Part shown: positions 27,527-36,412 of the stretch, piece after piece
Layout: every line of letters begins with the position of its first letter
How positions within the stretch are numbered: the first letter of the stretch is position 1
Assembly (NCBI RefSeq): GCF_005938215.1
Contig: NZ_VCPD01000004.1
Location: 496,001 to 560,000, forward strand
Direction of reading: 5' to 3'
DNA from: Ruegeria sediminis
Lineage (GTDB): Bacteria > Pseudomonadota > Alphaproteobacteria > Rhodobacterales > Rhodobacteraceae
DNA: 64,000 nucleotides
Translations under genes and position numbers: made by a program
Notes under the pieces: generated by a model
What the model saw: only the letters and a program-made list of their open reading frames with translations
Told to the model about the DNA's origin: nothing
Databases searched by the model: none

Positions 27527-30450
27527 GTCAGATCCTCCGGCCGCGGCATTGCGGTGCGGTCCCATTCCCCGAAGCGGGCCAGGTGATCGTAATCCCCGGT
27601 GTCGCTGTCCATGTGCAGCATCCGGCGCGAAGTATAGCCCTGATCAGGCTCTGAATAAGCGGAAATCAACTTTCGCAGCTCGGCCAGAACCTTGTCGGCG
27701 GGCTCCGTGTCCAGAGGCGCGGGAACTTCCTTGTAGGATCCGCCCATGCCGATAAAGACCGCCTCGGCGACGGGTGCCGGGTCGAACCCTTCGATGCCGC
27801 CTTCTTCGGCCACTGCCGCCTCGATCAGCAGTTGCTTGTCGAACTTGGCCTGCTGGCTTTCCGAAGGCGGAACACCGGTCTTGTAGTCGTAGATCCGCAG
27901 CGCGCCGCGGCCGTTCCGGTCGATCCGGTCGGCGCGTCCGACGATGCTGAAATCCAGCGGATCCAGGCGGTATCGCATCGCGGCCTCAAAGGCGATGGGG
28001 CCACCATCGGCGCGGCGGGATATCTCGGCGGCCAGAAACGCGTCGGCGATGCGCTCCAACCGCGCCAGCCACAGTTTGCGCGCGGTGGGCCATGCCACAT
28101 GTTCGACCAGCAGCGCTTCGGCCCGTTTCAGGAAATTCTCGCGGGTCAGAAGGGCCGCGTCCATCACGCTGTCCTGAATGAAGTGTTCGAGGATCTCGTG
28201 GATCACGATGCCCCGCAGCAGCGCGTCCGGAGCCTGTACCAGGGCATCGAGCGGTTTCAGGCGCAAAACATGCTTGGCGTAGATCGCGTAGGGATCGCGG
28301 ATCAGCCGCTTGATCTCGGTCACCGAAAGCTGACCGGGCCGTGCCGCAACCGGAGGCCGGGGCGACGGGCGCTCGGCCGGTGCGACCGGGGTCGCCTCCT
28401 CCAGGTCCTCGGACCAGTCGAGCCATTGGCGCCCTCTGTCACGCATCGCCGCCAGGATTTCGGGGCCGTTCTGATCGGGAAGGCCCTGCAGCAGGTTGGT
28501 CAGGCGGTTCAGCCAGCGCGACGCCACGGTTTCGGCATCGTCCGAGCGCGTCGCCCGGGTCAGCCAGACCTCGGGCGCACCGATCGCCTGCTGGAAGTCA
28601 TGTGCCGAAAGCCCGATGCGCCGCTCGGGCAGCAGCAGTCCGGCCTTGTCGCGCATCTGCCGGTTCAGCCAGGGATCGGGGGCGGAGGATTCGGGCCATG
28701 TGCCTTCGTTGAGCCCGCCGAGGATCAGCAGATCGGCGCCTTGCACCCGCGCTTCCAGCGTGCCCCAGATCATGATGCCGGGATGCACTGTGTCGCGGTC
28801 GCGCACCTCTTCGCCGGCAAGCAGGGTTCCCAACAGATCGGCAAAGTCGCGCGCCGTCATCGGGCCGCCGTGCGGCGCTTCGGACTCGAGCGCGGTCATC
28901 ACCGACAGCGCCTTCTGGCCCGCGTTCTTGTCCCACAGCGTTCCTTCCCGGCCGCCGCTTCCGGCCGAGATCGCCTGCGCCAGCCGGCGCAGGCGCTGGA
29001 CCCATTCGGTCAGAGGCAACTCGCCGGCGATCTGCTGATCGCAGAAATTGGCCGCGAGCCAGCGGATCCAATCCTCCGGCGCCTCCTTGCGAATGGCATA
29101 GTCGGTCAGGCTGGCGCTGTCGGGAAAAGGCGGGCCATTGCGCCGGAGGTCCAGTTCCAGATCGCGGGTGTGCAGCAGATGCTCTCCCCGGCTGCCGCCG
29201 TCGTGGCAGAGCGGGTGTTTCAGCAAGGTCAGCAACGCCTCGCCGTCCAGGCGGTTGACGAACAGCCCGGCCACATGGCGCAGGAACCGGCCCGGCGGCG
29301 AGAGTTGCAGCGGCAGACCGGCGCTGTCGTCGGGCAGGATGTTCCAGCGGTCGAGCGCGGCGCTCACCTGCCGGGTCAGCATCCGGTCCGGCGTGATCAG
29401 AGCGGCGGTCTGGCCGGTTTCCGCCGCGTGACGCAGGCGCAAGGCGATAGCCAGCGCCTCGGCCCGGGGCGATTGCGCCTCGACCAGGGTGACGTCCGCC
29501 ATCGCTCGGTCCAGATCCGTCAGCCGCGGCCCTTCCATCATCCAGGCATCCGTGACAGGCGCCGGGCGCAGCGCCAGCGAGACCAGGCGGTTGCGCGAGG
29601 ATGACGGCGCCTGATCGTCGGTCCAGCGGCGGATGTCAGCGGGCTCCAAATCGAGTTCCCGCATCAGCTTGCGGAACCGGAATTGCGGATGATCCTCGGA
29701 CAGAAGCGCCTCGTCGAGGCCGGACCACACGTGATCGGGCTGGTCGAAATCGAACCCGGGCAGAATCAACGCGCCTTGCGGCAGGCGGGCCACGGCTTTC
29801 ATCAGCATCAGTGTGGTCCCCCGCGATCCCGTCGAGCCGGCAAGAATGACCGGATGATTGGGCGGTTCTGTTTGCCAGCGGTCAATCAGGTTTTCGACCA
29901 CACGGCGCTGTCGGGCCTGAACGTCCAGCGCGTCGTCGCCCGAGGTGATGAACCGGTTCGCGATGCCGATGAACGCCTGCGCCCGCGCCCAGTGTCCGGA
30001 CAGGTCGCTGACATCGAGATCCCGGATCGCGGCGGCGGCAACGCCTTCGCCCTGCATTTCGTCGATAAGGGCGGCGAGGCTGTCCGCCAGATCAAAAAGC
30101 GATGATCTTGCGGCCAGGTCCGGTTGCTGATCCAGCAGCCGTGCGATCAACTGGGTCAGCTCCAGCCGCCGGCGCAGCGGAGGCACCGGAGGTGGCAGGC
30201 GTGAGAGGTCGGCGGTTTCGCCCAGATCGGTGACGAGCGACAGGCGCGGCAACAGGCAGGCAGGTCCTTGGTCGAACAGTTCGCGGATGCGGCGGGCCAT
30301 GCGGCGGGTGTTGACGATCAGTTGCACCCGCGCCAGAGCTTCGGGTGTCTGATCGTCGGTGCGCAGGCTCAAGCCGCGGACCAGCGCCTTGGGGAAGTCC
30401 GTTCCGGGCGGCACCGCGAAGACGCGCGGCTGACTGCTGGGTTCAAACAT
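27523..30450 (-). CDS. addB: AddB: double-strand break repair subunit
   Basis: AddB is the second AddAB subunit, with a degenerate helicase-like N-terminus and a C-terminal nuclease. The 975-residue protein begins MFEPSSQPRVFAVPPGTDFP. It has PVILAGSTGSRGTT (about 205-218) where the P-loop sits, and near the C-terminus IVHEILEHF and GRADRIDRNGRGALRIYDYK with the PD-(D/E)XK Asp and Lys. I start at ATG 30450, overlapping murU by 8 bp; a longer frame from 30498 would overlap by 56 bp. AddB in alphaproteobacteria lacks the four-cysteine iron-sulfur cluster of Bacillus, and I see none here. Confidence 0.93.
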   Translation of the reverse strand: MFEPSSQPRVFAVPPGTDFPKALVRGLSLRTDDQTPEALARVQLIVNTRRMARRIRELFDQGPACLLPRLSLVTDLGETADLSRLPPPVPPLRRRLELTQLIARLLDQQPDLAARSSLFDLADSLAALIDEMQGEGVAAAAIRDLDVSDLSGHWARAQAFIGIANRFITSGDDALDVQARQRRVVENLIDRWQTEPPNHPVILAGSTGSRGTTLMLMKAVARLPQGALILPGFDFDQPDHVWSGLDEALLSEDHPQFRFRKLMRELDLEPADIRRWTDDQAPSSSRNRLVSLALRPAPVTDAWMMEGPRLTDLDRAMADVTLVEAQSPRAEALAIALRLRHAAETGQTAALITPDRMLTRQVSAALDRWNILPDDSAGLPLQLSPPGRFLRHVAGLFVNRLDGEALLTLLKHPLCHDGGSRGEHLLHTRDLELDLRRNGPPFPDSASLTDYAIRKEAPEDWIRWLAANFCDQQIAGELPLTEWVQRLRRLAQAISAGSGGREGTLWDKNAGQKALSVMTALESEAPHGGPMTARDFADLLGTLLAGEEVRDRDTVHPGIMIWGTLEARVQGADLLILGGLNEGTWPESSAPDPWLNRQMRDKAGLLLPERRIGLSAHDFQQAIGAPEVWLTRATRSDDAETVASRWLNRLTNLLQGLPDQNGPEILAAMRDRGRQWLDWSEDLEEATPVAPAERPSPRPPVAARPGQLSVTEIKRLIRDPYAIYAKHVLRLKPLDALVQAPDALLRGIVIHEILEHFIQDSVMDAALLTRENFLKRAEALLVEHVAWPTARKLWLARLERIADAFLAAEISRRADGGPIAFEAAMRYRLDPLDFSIVGRADRIDRNGRGALRIYDYKTGVPPSESQQAKFDKQLLIEAAVAEEGGIEGFDPAPVAEAVFIGMGGSYKEVPAPLDTEPADKVLAELRKLISAYSEPDQGYTSRRMLHMDSDTGDYDHLARFGEWDRTAMPRPEDLT

Positions 30451-31129
30451 CGGCCAGAACGCCCTCGGCCAAGGTGACGCCGCCAGGGTGGCCGACATCG
30501 CACCACCGGCCCGGATAGGTCAGCGCGAACAGCCGGTCCCGCCGCTGCATCCGGTCCCACAACAGGTTGAGCGAGAAAGCCTTTTCCGAAAACTCCTTCA
30601 GTTCTCCGGTCCGGATGATCTGGGCGCCGCCGTAGATCAGCCCGGGCCCGCGCCGAATCCGGCCTTCGGCATCGGCGGTGAAGTCCCCGGATCCGGCATG
30701 GCCGACGGCCTGCGCGACGGGCACGCACATAAGCAGCGCATCCATGCGCTCGGCGTCCCAGTTCCGGCGCAGCAACTCGAGTGGATTGGGCCCGGCCCAG
30801 ATCGCATCGGTGTTCAGGGTGAAGACGGAATCGGAGGCCAGCAAAGGCAACGCGGCGCGCAAACCGCCGCCGGTGTCCAGAATCTCGGGCTCTTCACGCG
30901 ACAAGGCGACGCCCTGCGGCCGAAGATGGGCCGCCAGTTGATCGGGAAGGTAGTGCAGGTTGGCGACGATGCGCGCGGGCCGGATGCCGCGTGCCAGGTC
31001 CAGCGCGTGGTCGATCAGGGGGCGGCCGCCGACCTCGATCAGTGGTTTGGGTCGGTCCTTGGTCAGCGCGCCCATGCGGGTGCCAAAACCCGCGGCGAAC
31101 AGCATGACGGCATCCGGGCTTGCTGTCAT
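30443..31129 (-). CDS. murU: MurNAc-alpha-1-phosphate uridylyltransferase (MurU-like)
   Basis: A 228-residue sugar nucleotidyltransferase with LFAAGFGTRMGALTKDRPKP (about 8-27), the GxGTRMxxLTxxxPKPL motif, and GGRPLIDHALDLA. Placed directly after an AmgK-like kinase, it most likely makes UDP-MurNAc from recovered MurNAc-1-P, bypassing MurA (the fosfomycin target). The ATG at 31129 overlaps the amgK stop (ATGA). Specificity is inferred from the pairing; a GlcNAc-1-P or mannose-1-P enzyme is the alternative. Confidence 0.82.
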   Translation of the reverse strand: MTASPDAVMLFAAGFGTRMGALTKDRPKPLIEVGGRPLIDHALDLARGIRPARIVANLHYLPDQLAAHLRPQGVALSREEPEILDTGGGLRAALPLLASDSVFTLNTDAIWAGPNPLELLRRNWDAERMDALLMCVPVAQAVGHAGSGDFTADAEGRIRRGPGLIYGGAQIIRTGELKEFSEKAFSLNLLWDRMQRRDRLFALTYPGRWCDVGHPGGVTLAEGVLADV

Positions 31130-32130
31130 GACGCCCTCAGCTTTTTCAGGTTCTCCGGCGTCGGCGGCGGCAGGGCATCGCGCAAGAGACCCGCAACCGC
31201 AGCCAATGCAGGATGCTCGAGATCGCGCATCAGATGATCCCATGTGACCGGGATCAGATCCACGTAACGGGGTTTGCCGTAATCCGTCGCCAGCCGGGCG
31301 AAGACGCCCAGGATGCGCAGGTTGCGCTGGGCGCCGAGCACGGCATAGGCGGTGCGGAAATCATGATCGTCGATGCCCCTTCCTTCGATGTAGCGGTTGA
31401 CCATGGTCATCTCGATCCCGACCGGAACCACGCGCCGGACATCCTGCAGCAGCGATACCAGGTCGTAGGCGGGATGGCCGAGCATGGCGCATTGGAAATC
31501 CAGCAGACCCACGCGCCGCACGCCCTCGCGTTCCGGCAGCCAGATCAGGTTTTCCGCGTGATAGTCGCGCTGGATCAGAACCTTGGCGCCTTGCGTTTCG
31601 CGCTGCAGGACATCTTCGAACCGGGATTCGAACCGCTCTTTCGCATCGGCGTCCGGCGTTCCGGTTATCCCGTCCGCGTATTTCGTGAAGGCCAGCGCCG
31701 CCAGTTCCGTCATCAGGGCCGGACCGTAGCTGTCCAGCGACGGGACGGGCGCCTGGTGCAATTCGATCAACACATCCGTCGCCGCCTCATAAAGCGTGCG
31801 CTCCAGGTCGGGCTGACGGTCGAGAACCCGGGCGAACAGGTCGTCGCCCAGATCCTCCAGCAACAGGAATCCGTATTCCGTGTCTTCGGCATAGATCTCC
31901 GGTGCGCTCAGCCCCACCTCGCGCAGATGGTTGGCGATCTTGACGAAAGGGCGGACATCCTCGCCCTTGTCGGGCGGCGCGTCCATCAAGACCGCGGTGC
32001 GTCCGGTATCGGGATCCGTCAAGCGTTCGTACCGGCGATTTGAGGCGTCTCCGGCCAGCGGCGCCCGGGTCGCGTTGGCCCATGGGGTCTGGGCGATCAG
32101 TGCCTCGGCCAGCACCGTCCGGTTCGTCAT
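31126..32130 (-). CDS. amgK: Anomeric MurNAc/GlcNAc kinase (AmgK-like phosphotransferase)
   Basis: A 334-residue aminoglycoside-phosphotransferase-fold kinase. It has APLAGDASNRRYERL as the nucleotide-binding region, catalytic loop LIQRDYHAENLIWLPEREG (HxDxxxxN-like, with His-Ala-Glu-Asn) and metal site GLLDFQCAMLGHPAYDL. Next to MurU it would phosphorylate MurNAc at C1 in cell-wall recycling. Overlaps of 4 bp with tsaE and murU show tight coupling. The ATG at 32130 is used; a longer frame to 32157 lies inside tsaE. Confidence 0.85.
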   Translation of the reverse strand: MTNRTVLAEALIAQTPWANATRAPLAGDASNRRYERLTDPDTGRTAVLMDAPPDKGEDVRPFVKIANHLREVGLSAPEIYAEDTEYGFLLLEDLGDDLFARVLDRQPDLERTLYEAATDVLIELHQAPVPSLDSYGPALMTELAALAFTKYADGITGTPDADAKERFESRFEDVLQRETQGAKVLIQRDYHAENLIWLPEREGVRRVGLLDFQCAMLGHPAYDLVSLLQDVRRVVPVGIEMTMVNRYIEGRGIDDHDFRTAYAVLGAQRNLRILGVFARLATDYGKPRYVDLIPVTWDHLMRDLEHPALAAVAGLLRDALPPPTPENLKKLRAS

Positions 32131-32600
32131 GAAAGCATCTCCAGCAGGGGCGACCATTTCGGATCAGGGCCGGCGATCGTCAGATGCCGGGTCTCCTCGT
32201 GATCGGGATCGGTCGCGAAGTTTAAGGTCAGGGCCGCGGCCGGCGCCAGCGGGCCCAGTTTGTCCGGCCATTCGACGAGGCAGATGGCGGTTTCGAAGGC
32301 GTCCGAAAGCCCGAGTTCTTCGAGTTCCTCCACGGCCGACAAACGGTAGAGGTCCGAATGCCAGATCTCTCCCTTGGCGGTGTCGTAGACCTGAACCAGG
32401 GTGAAGGTGGGCGACGGGACATCCTCGGGCTCGGTCATCTGGGACTGGATGAGACTGCGCGCGAAATGGGTCTTGCCGCTGCCGATCTCGCCGCGCAGCA
32501 ACAGGCAGTCGCCAGGCTTCAGTACGGCGCCGATCCGGGCCGCGATTTCCGCGGTTTCCGCCGGAGATTCGGGTGCGAGTTTCAACAGCGTGGCCGTCAT
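32127..32600 (-). CDS. tsaE: tRNA threonylcarbamoyladenosine synthesis ATPase TsaE
   Basis: TsaE is the small ATPase that resets the TsaBD complex in t6A37 synthesis. The 157-residue protein has Walker A LLLRGEIGSGKTHFARSLIQ (about 34-53), the switch segment DVPSPTFTLVQVYD, Walker-B-like EIWHSDLYRLSAVEELEELG and the C-terminal CLVEWPDKLG. The partner gene tsaD is 11 kb away. It follows the divL-like gene by 41 bp, an adjacency also known for Caulobacter divL. Confidence 0.94.
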   Translation of the reverse strand: MTATLLKLAPESPAETAEIAARIGAVLKPGDCLLLRGEIGSGKTHFARSLIQSQMTEPEDVPSPTFTLVQVYDTAKGEIWHSDLYRLSAVEELEELGLSDAFETAICLVEWPDKLGPLAPAAALTLNFATDPDHEETRHLTIAGPDPKWSPLLEMLS

Positions 32601-32641
32601 GGCGCCACAATGGCCCCGAGCGGAGTCGGCTGCAAGCCGGT

Positions 32642-34156
32642 TCAGACGCCGGCCTGTTCCAGTTCATGAATTTCCGTCTCTGCGGCACCGGTCGCGAAGC
32701 GGACGATCGTGGCGCCGTTCTGGATCGGGCTGACCGTGCAGATCAGCTGCAACCCGGTGCGCGTTCGGATCGGCGCCGACCATTCGGCGCGGTTTTCCCG
32801 CATGTCCACGAAATCGCGTATCTCGCCCCAGATCGGCGTCGCGGCGCACCGGTCCTGCCACATCCGTGTGGCATCGATCACCGAAACCTGCACGAAACCG
32901 GACTCGTCCGAGGTGCCCCAAAGTCGGTGATAGGCAAAATTGGAGAAGGCGAGCGTGCCATCGGCGGAAAACACGGCGATGGCGTCGGCCAGCTTGTCGA
33001 GGATCGCCTGGACCAGTTCAAGTTCGGAACGGAACCGCCGGGTCAGGGTGATTTCGGCGGTGATGTCCTCGAACAGAAAGGCAACCGCACCGTCCGGGTG
33101 AGGCCGGCCGCTGACCGAGTAGACGGAACCCGAGGGCAGCGACCAGGTTTCCTGGTAGCTTCCGTCCTGCGCCCCTTCGAGCAGCGCGTTCATCTGACTG
33201 CGCCAACCGCGGTAGTTCTTCGGTTCGGGCATCATGTTGTGGTTCCGGAGCCTGTCGAAAAAGCTGGAAATGCCGGGGCGGCAACTCAGGAAATCGGCGG
33301 GCAGCGTCGTCAGATCGACCAGCGCCGGATTGAACAGGGCCAGCTGCCGATTCCGGTCAAAGATTGCCAGCCCGATCGACAGTTGCGCGAAGGTCTTGGC
33401 GAGCGTCTGCACGAATTTCCGCTGCGCGATCTCTGCCTCGACGATGGCGTTTACGTCGACCGCATAGCACAGCGTCTCGGCATCGCGGGGAACCAGGGAC
33501 AGGTCGAACCACATCTTTTGACCGGAATCGTCGGCGGTGATGGAAACCCGCGTCTTCTTTCCCGGCAGCCCGTCGTCTTCGTTCCGCGGAAACACCGGCG
33601 CTGTCAGATCCGCACCCGGCCCGCGGATCCGCCGCGCCAGGGTGACATAGGCGGCATTGCACCAACGCACCTTGCCTTCGGCATCGTGCAGCCAGACGGG
33701 ATAGGGCGCCTTGTCCATGGCCAGCCGCATGGGATCCCCGGCGGCGTCGCGGCTCTGGCCTGAACGCGGCTGTTCCGACAGGTCGCGCAACTGAACGCGC
33801 ACCACACCGTCGATCCATTCGCATAGAACTTCGCGGTTTATGGCGCGGTCAATCGCCGGCACGGTGACGCTGCCCTCGGAGCAGATCACGTCCGGTGTGG
33901 CGGGAAACTCCGGGAAATCGCGCCGCAACAGCAGTCGCAATCCATCCCAGTCGGTCACGTTTTCATAGCCGGCAAGCGCGATATCCGAATGGGCGAGCAA
34001 TTTGGTGCCGTCGAACAGGAACACCGCGTCGAAAATTGAGGCGGTGGACAGCATACCATAGGTCGGGTCATTGCGCCGCCGCCGCGGCGCAAGCCACAGG
34101 ACGGCGAAGCTGGAGGTTGCGAGGCTGATCAAACCCAGAATGATCCAGTCAGCCAT
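32642..34156 (-). CDS. divL: DivL-like PAS-domain protein without a kinase domain
   Basis: A 504-residue protein with one N-terminal membrane helix (about 4-22, WIILGLISLATSSFAVLWL) followed by PAS-like regions: about 165-260 (APYPVWLHDAEGKVRWCNAA), 275-370 (IGLAIFDRNRQLALFNPAL) and 385-495 (DAIAVFSADGTLAFSNFAYH). It ends after the last PAS, with no HisKA or HATPase_c motif. Caulobacter DivL has the same plan plus a Tyr-type kinase domain; Rhodobacter DivL is described as a PAS protein lacking that domain and acting on the CckA-CtrA pathway. Its place just before tsaE and the CtrA box at 34209-34224 support the assignment. A generic PAS sensor is the alternative. Confidence 0.68.
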   Translation of the reverse strand: MADWIILGLISLATSSFAVLWLAPRRRRNDPTYGMLSTASIFDAVFLFDGTKLLAHSDIALAGYENVTDWDGLRLLLRRDFPEFPATPDVICSEGSVTVPAIDRAINREVLCEWIDGVVRVQLRDLSEQPRSGQSRDAAGDPMRLAMDKAPYPVWLHDAEGKVRWCNAAYVTLARRIRGPGADLTAPVFPRNEDDGLPGKKTRVSITADDSGQKMWFDLSLVPRDAETLCYAVDVNAIVEAEIAQRKFVQTLAKTFAQLSIGLAIFDRNRQLALFNPALVDLTTLPADFLSCRPGISSFFDRLRNHNMMPEPKNYRGWRSQMNALLEGAQDGSYQETWSLPSGSVYSVSGRPHPDGAVAFLFEDITAEITLTRRFRSELELVQAILDKLADAIAVFSADGTLAFSNFAYHRLWGTSDESGFVQVSVIDATRMWQDRCAATPIWGEIRDFVDMRENRAEWSAPIRTRTGLQLICTVSPIQNGATIVRFATGAAETEIHELEQAGV

Positions 34157-34208
34157 GAATGTCGCCTGCCCTTCCGAAACGCTGCTGACGACATTTCGCG
34201 GGGAATGG

Positions 34209-34224
34209 TTAACGAGGTGTTAAC
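34209..34224 (-). promoter_or_regulatory. CtrA-type binding site upstream of the divL-like gene
   Basis: On the minus strand the sequence reads TTAA-CACCTCG-TTAAC followed by CAT, a perfect match to the CtrA consensus TTAA-N7-TTAAC with the extended TTAACCAT half-site. It lies 53 bp before the divL-like ATG and directly after the regB stop. I found no other TTAA-N7-TTAA in this GC-rich window. Confidence 0.75.
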
Positions 34225-35622
34225 TCAGACCTGGAATTTCTCGTTGAGGCCGGATGGGACAGGATGATCGCCGGTCTGGGCGTCGATCAGGTTGCGCGGC
34301 CAAACCACCTTGACGACGGCGCCCCGCCGGTCGGGCTGGTCGGTCAGCGTCTGGTATGGATCGGATCCGTTCGCGAATTTCAGGTCCGCGCCGCTGCGTT
34401 CCAGCAATGTCTTGGCGATGAACAGACCCAGGCCCATCCCCTCGTATTCGGGCCGGGTCTTCTGGTCGGTCTCGGCCCGCCGGCGCCGGACGAACGGATC
34501 GCCGATCCGTCCGATCATGTGCGGGGGAAAGCCGCGCCCGTCGTCCATGATGCTGACGGTGATCCATTTCTCGGTCCACTCGGCATCGACCCAGACGTTG
34601 GCGCGGGCGAAATCGACCGCGTTCTGGATCAGGTTTCGCAAGCCATGGATGATCTCGGGTTTGCGCAGGATCGAGGGCTGCTGGACATCGCCGTCCTGCC
34701 CCGGCCCTTCGTCAAAGTGGATCTGCTTGCCGCGATGGATATGAGGTTCGGCGGCCTCGTGAATCACGGTGGACAGCGGCGCCTGCCGCAGGTGCAGGTC
34801 GTCCTTGCCGGCCCTTCCCATGTTCCGCAGGATGTCGCGGCAGCGGTCCGCCTGCTCGCGTATCAACGCGGCATCGTCGCGGAGGGCCGGGTTGTCGTCC
34901 AGCTCTTCGATCAGCTCGGAACTGGCGAGTTTGATCGTTGCCAGCGGCGTTCCCAACTCGTGCGCGGCGGCGGCGACCACGCCACCCAGGTCGGTCAGCT
35001 TCTGTTCCCGCGCCAAGGCCATCTGGGTCGCGGCAAGCGCCTCGGACATGGATTGCACCTCGGAGCTGATGCGGTGCGAATAGGCGCCAAGAAAGACGAT
35101 GGCGATGACGATGGCCGCCCAGTTCCCGAAGACGAAGATGTCGGGAATGCGCAGGATGAACCCCATGTCCGTCCGCAGCGGCAGGTGCAACTCTGCCAGC
35201 AGGGTGACAAGGAAGATCGCGACGCCGCCGATGATCATGGTGGAGCGCAGGTTCATGACGTTCGCCGAAATCGTCACCGGCCCGACAAGCAGCAAGGCGA
35301 ACGGGTTGTGCAACCCGCCGGTCAGGTAGAGCAGGAAGGAAAGCTGCAACAGGTCGAACAGCACCATCAGAAAGTTCTCGAACTCGGACAGGCGCTTGTT
35401 TTCGGGAAACAACAGGATCGCGGTCAGGTTGCCCATGACGGAAACGCCGATCGCGAAATAGCAAAGACCCAGTTCCAATTGCAGGTCGTACATGCGCTGG
35501 GCGACAGTTATGGCGGTGATCTGCCCGATGATCGCGACCCAGCGCAACAGGATCAGCGTGCGCAGGCGAATCCAGCTGCTGCGCTCCTGCCCGCGCCAAA
35601 GGCTCATGTTGGAATCCGCCAT
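34225..35622 (-). CDS. regB: Redox sensor histidine kinase RegB/PrrB
   Basis: RegB senses the redox state of the respiratory chain and phosphorylates RegA. The 465-residue protein has six hydrophobic segments in residues 25-185, including the ubiquinone-site signature LTGGLHNPFALLL. The H-box VVAAAAHELGTPLATIKLAS (about 215-234, His phosphoacceptor) follows. The redox-active cysteine lies in REQADRCRDILRNMGR; then the N-box GLRNLIQNAVDFA, DDGRGFPP and GMGLGLFIAK ATP-binding motifs. It is divergent from senC across 90 bp, as in Rhodobacter. Confidence 0.96.
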   Translation of the reverse strand: MADSNMSLWRGQERSSWIRLRTLILLRWVAIIGQITAITVAQRMYDLQLELGLCYFAIGVSVMGNLTAILLFPENKRLSEFENFLMVLFDLLQLSFLLYLTGGLHNPFALLLVGPVTISANVMNLRSTMIIGGVAIFLVTLLAELHLPLRTDMGFILRIPDIFVFGNWAAIVIAIVFLGAYSHRISSEVQSMSEALAATQMALAREQKLTDLGGVVAAAAHELGTPLATIKLASSELIEELDDNPALRDDAALIREQADRCRDILRNMGRAGKDDLHLRQAPLSTVIHEAAEPHIHRGKQIHFDEGPGQDGDVQQPSILRKPEIIHGLRNLIQNAVDFARANVWVDAEWTEKWITVSIMDDGRGFPPHMIGRIGDPFVRRRRAETDQKTRPEYEGMGLGLFIAKTLLERSGADLKFANGSDPYQTLTDQPDRRGAVVKVVWPRNLIDAQTGDHPVPSGLNEKFQV

Positions 35623-35712
35623 CGGTCGATTATGTCCTGTTGCAACCGCTGGCTACCTTGATAGGTGTCTGCGCTGCAACGTTCAACAACCGCTAACTTC
35701 AGGTAGGTTCCC

Positions 35713-36333
35713 ATGACCCGTATTCTCGCCATTCTCGCGGCAGCCGTTGTCGTCGCGGTACTGGCCGTCACCTGGCTGTTCACGCGAGGCGGCGGATCGG
35801 ACGACCGGTTCGCTCAGTGCCGTGCGGGACAGATTGCAGGCGGAACGGACGCGATCGGCGGGCCGTTCGAACTGGTCAACGCCAAGGGCGAAACGGTCAC
35901 CGACAAGGACGTGATCACCGGCCCGTCGCTGATCTATTTCGGCTATACCTTCTGTCCGGACGTCTGCCCGCTGGACACCGCGCGTAATGCCGCGGCCGTC
36001 GACATCCTCGAGGAAAGGGGCCAGACTGTGACGCCGGTCTTCATTTCGATCGACCCCGATCGGGACACGCCCGAAGTGGTCGGCGACTTTGCCTTCAACC
36101 TGCACGAGCGCATGATCGGCCTGACCGGCTCGCCCGAACAGGTCAAGGCGGCCAGCAAGGCGTACAAGACCTATTACAAGGCTCAGGACAAGAGCGACGA
36201 ATACTACCTCGTCGATCATTCGACATTCTCTTACCTGGTTTTGCCGGAATACGGGTTCGTGGAATTCTTCAAGCGTGACGAAACGCCCGAGCAGATGGCG
36301 GACCGGATCGGCTGTTTCCTGGAAAAGATGTAA
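35713..36333 (+). CDS. senC: SenC/PrrC (SCO1-type) copper protein
   Basis: SCO-family membrane-anchored periplasmic protein that helps assemble the CuA/CuB sites of cytochrome oxidase and influences RegB signalling in Rhodobacter. The 206-residue protein has an N-terminal anchor (about 4-26), the copper-binding CxxxC in YFGYTFCPDVCPLDTA (about 76-91), and the third ligand His in YYLVDHSTFSYLV. Divergent from regB, followed by regA after 79 bp. Confidence 0.94.
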   Translation: MTRILAILAAAVVVAVLAVTWLFTRGGGSDDRFAQCRAGQIAGGTDAIGGPFELVNAKGETVTDKDVITGPSLIYFGYTFCPDVCPLDTARNAAAVDILEERGQTVTPVFISIDPDRDTPEVVGDFAFNLHERMIGLTGSPEQVKAASKAYKTYYKAQDKSDEYYLVDHSTFSYLVLPEYGFVEFFKRDETPEQMADRIGCFLEKM

Positions 36334-36412
36334 CTGCGATAGGGCGTTTGACCTTTCCGGAGGTGCTGGTAATACTCGGTTTCAAGCCAACGACAGAAGA
36401 CCAGATGAAAGA

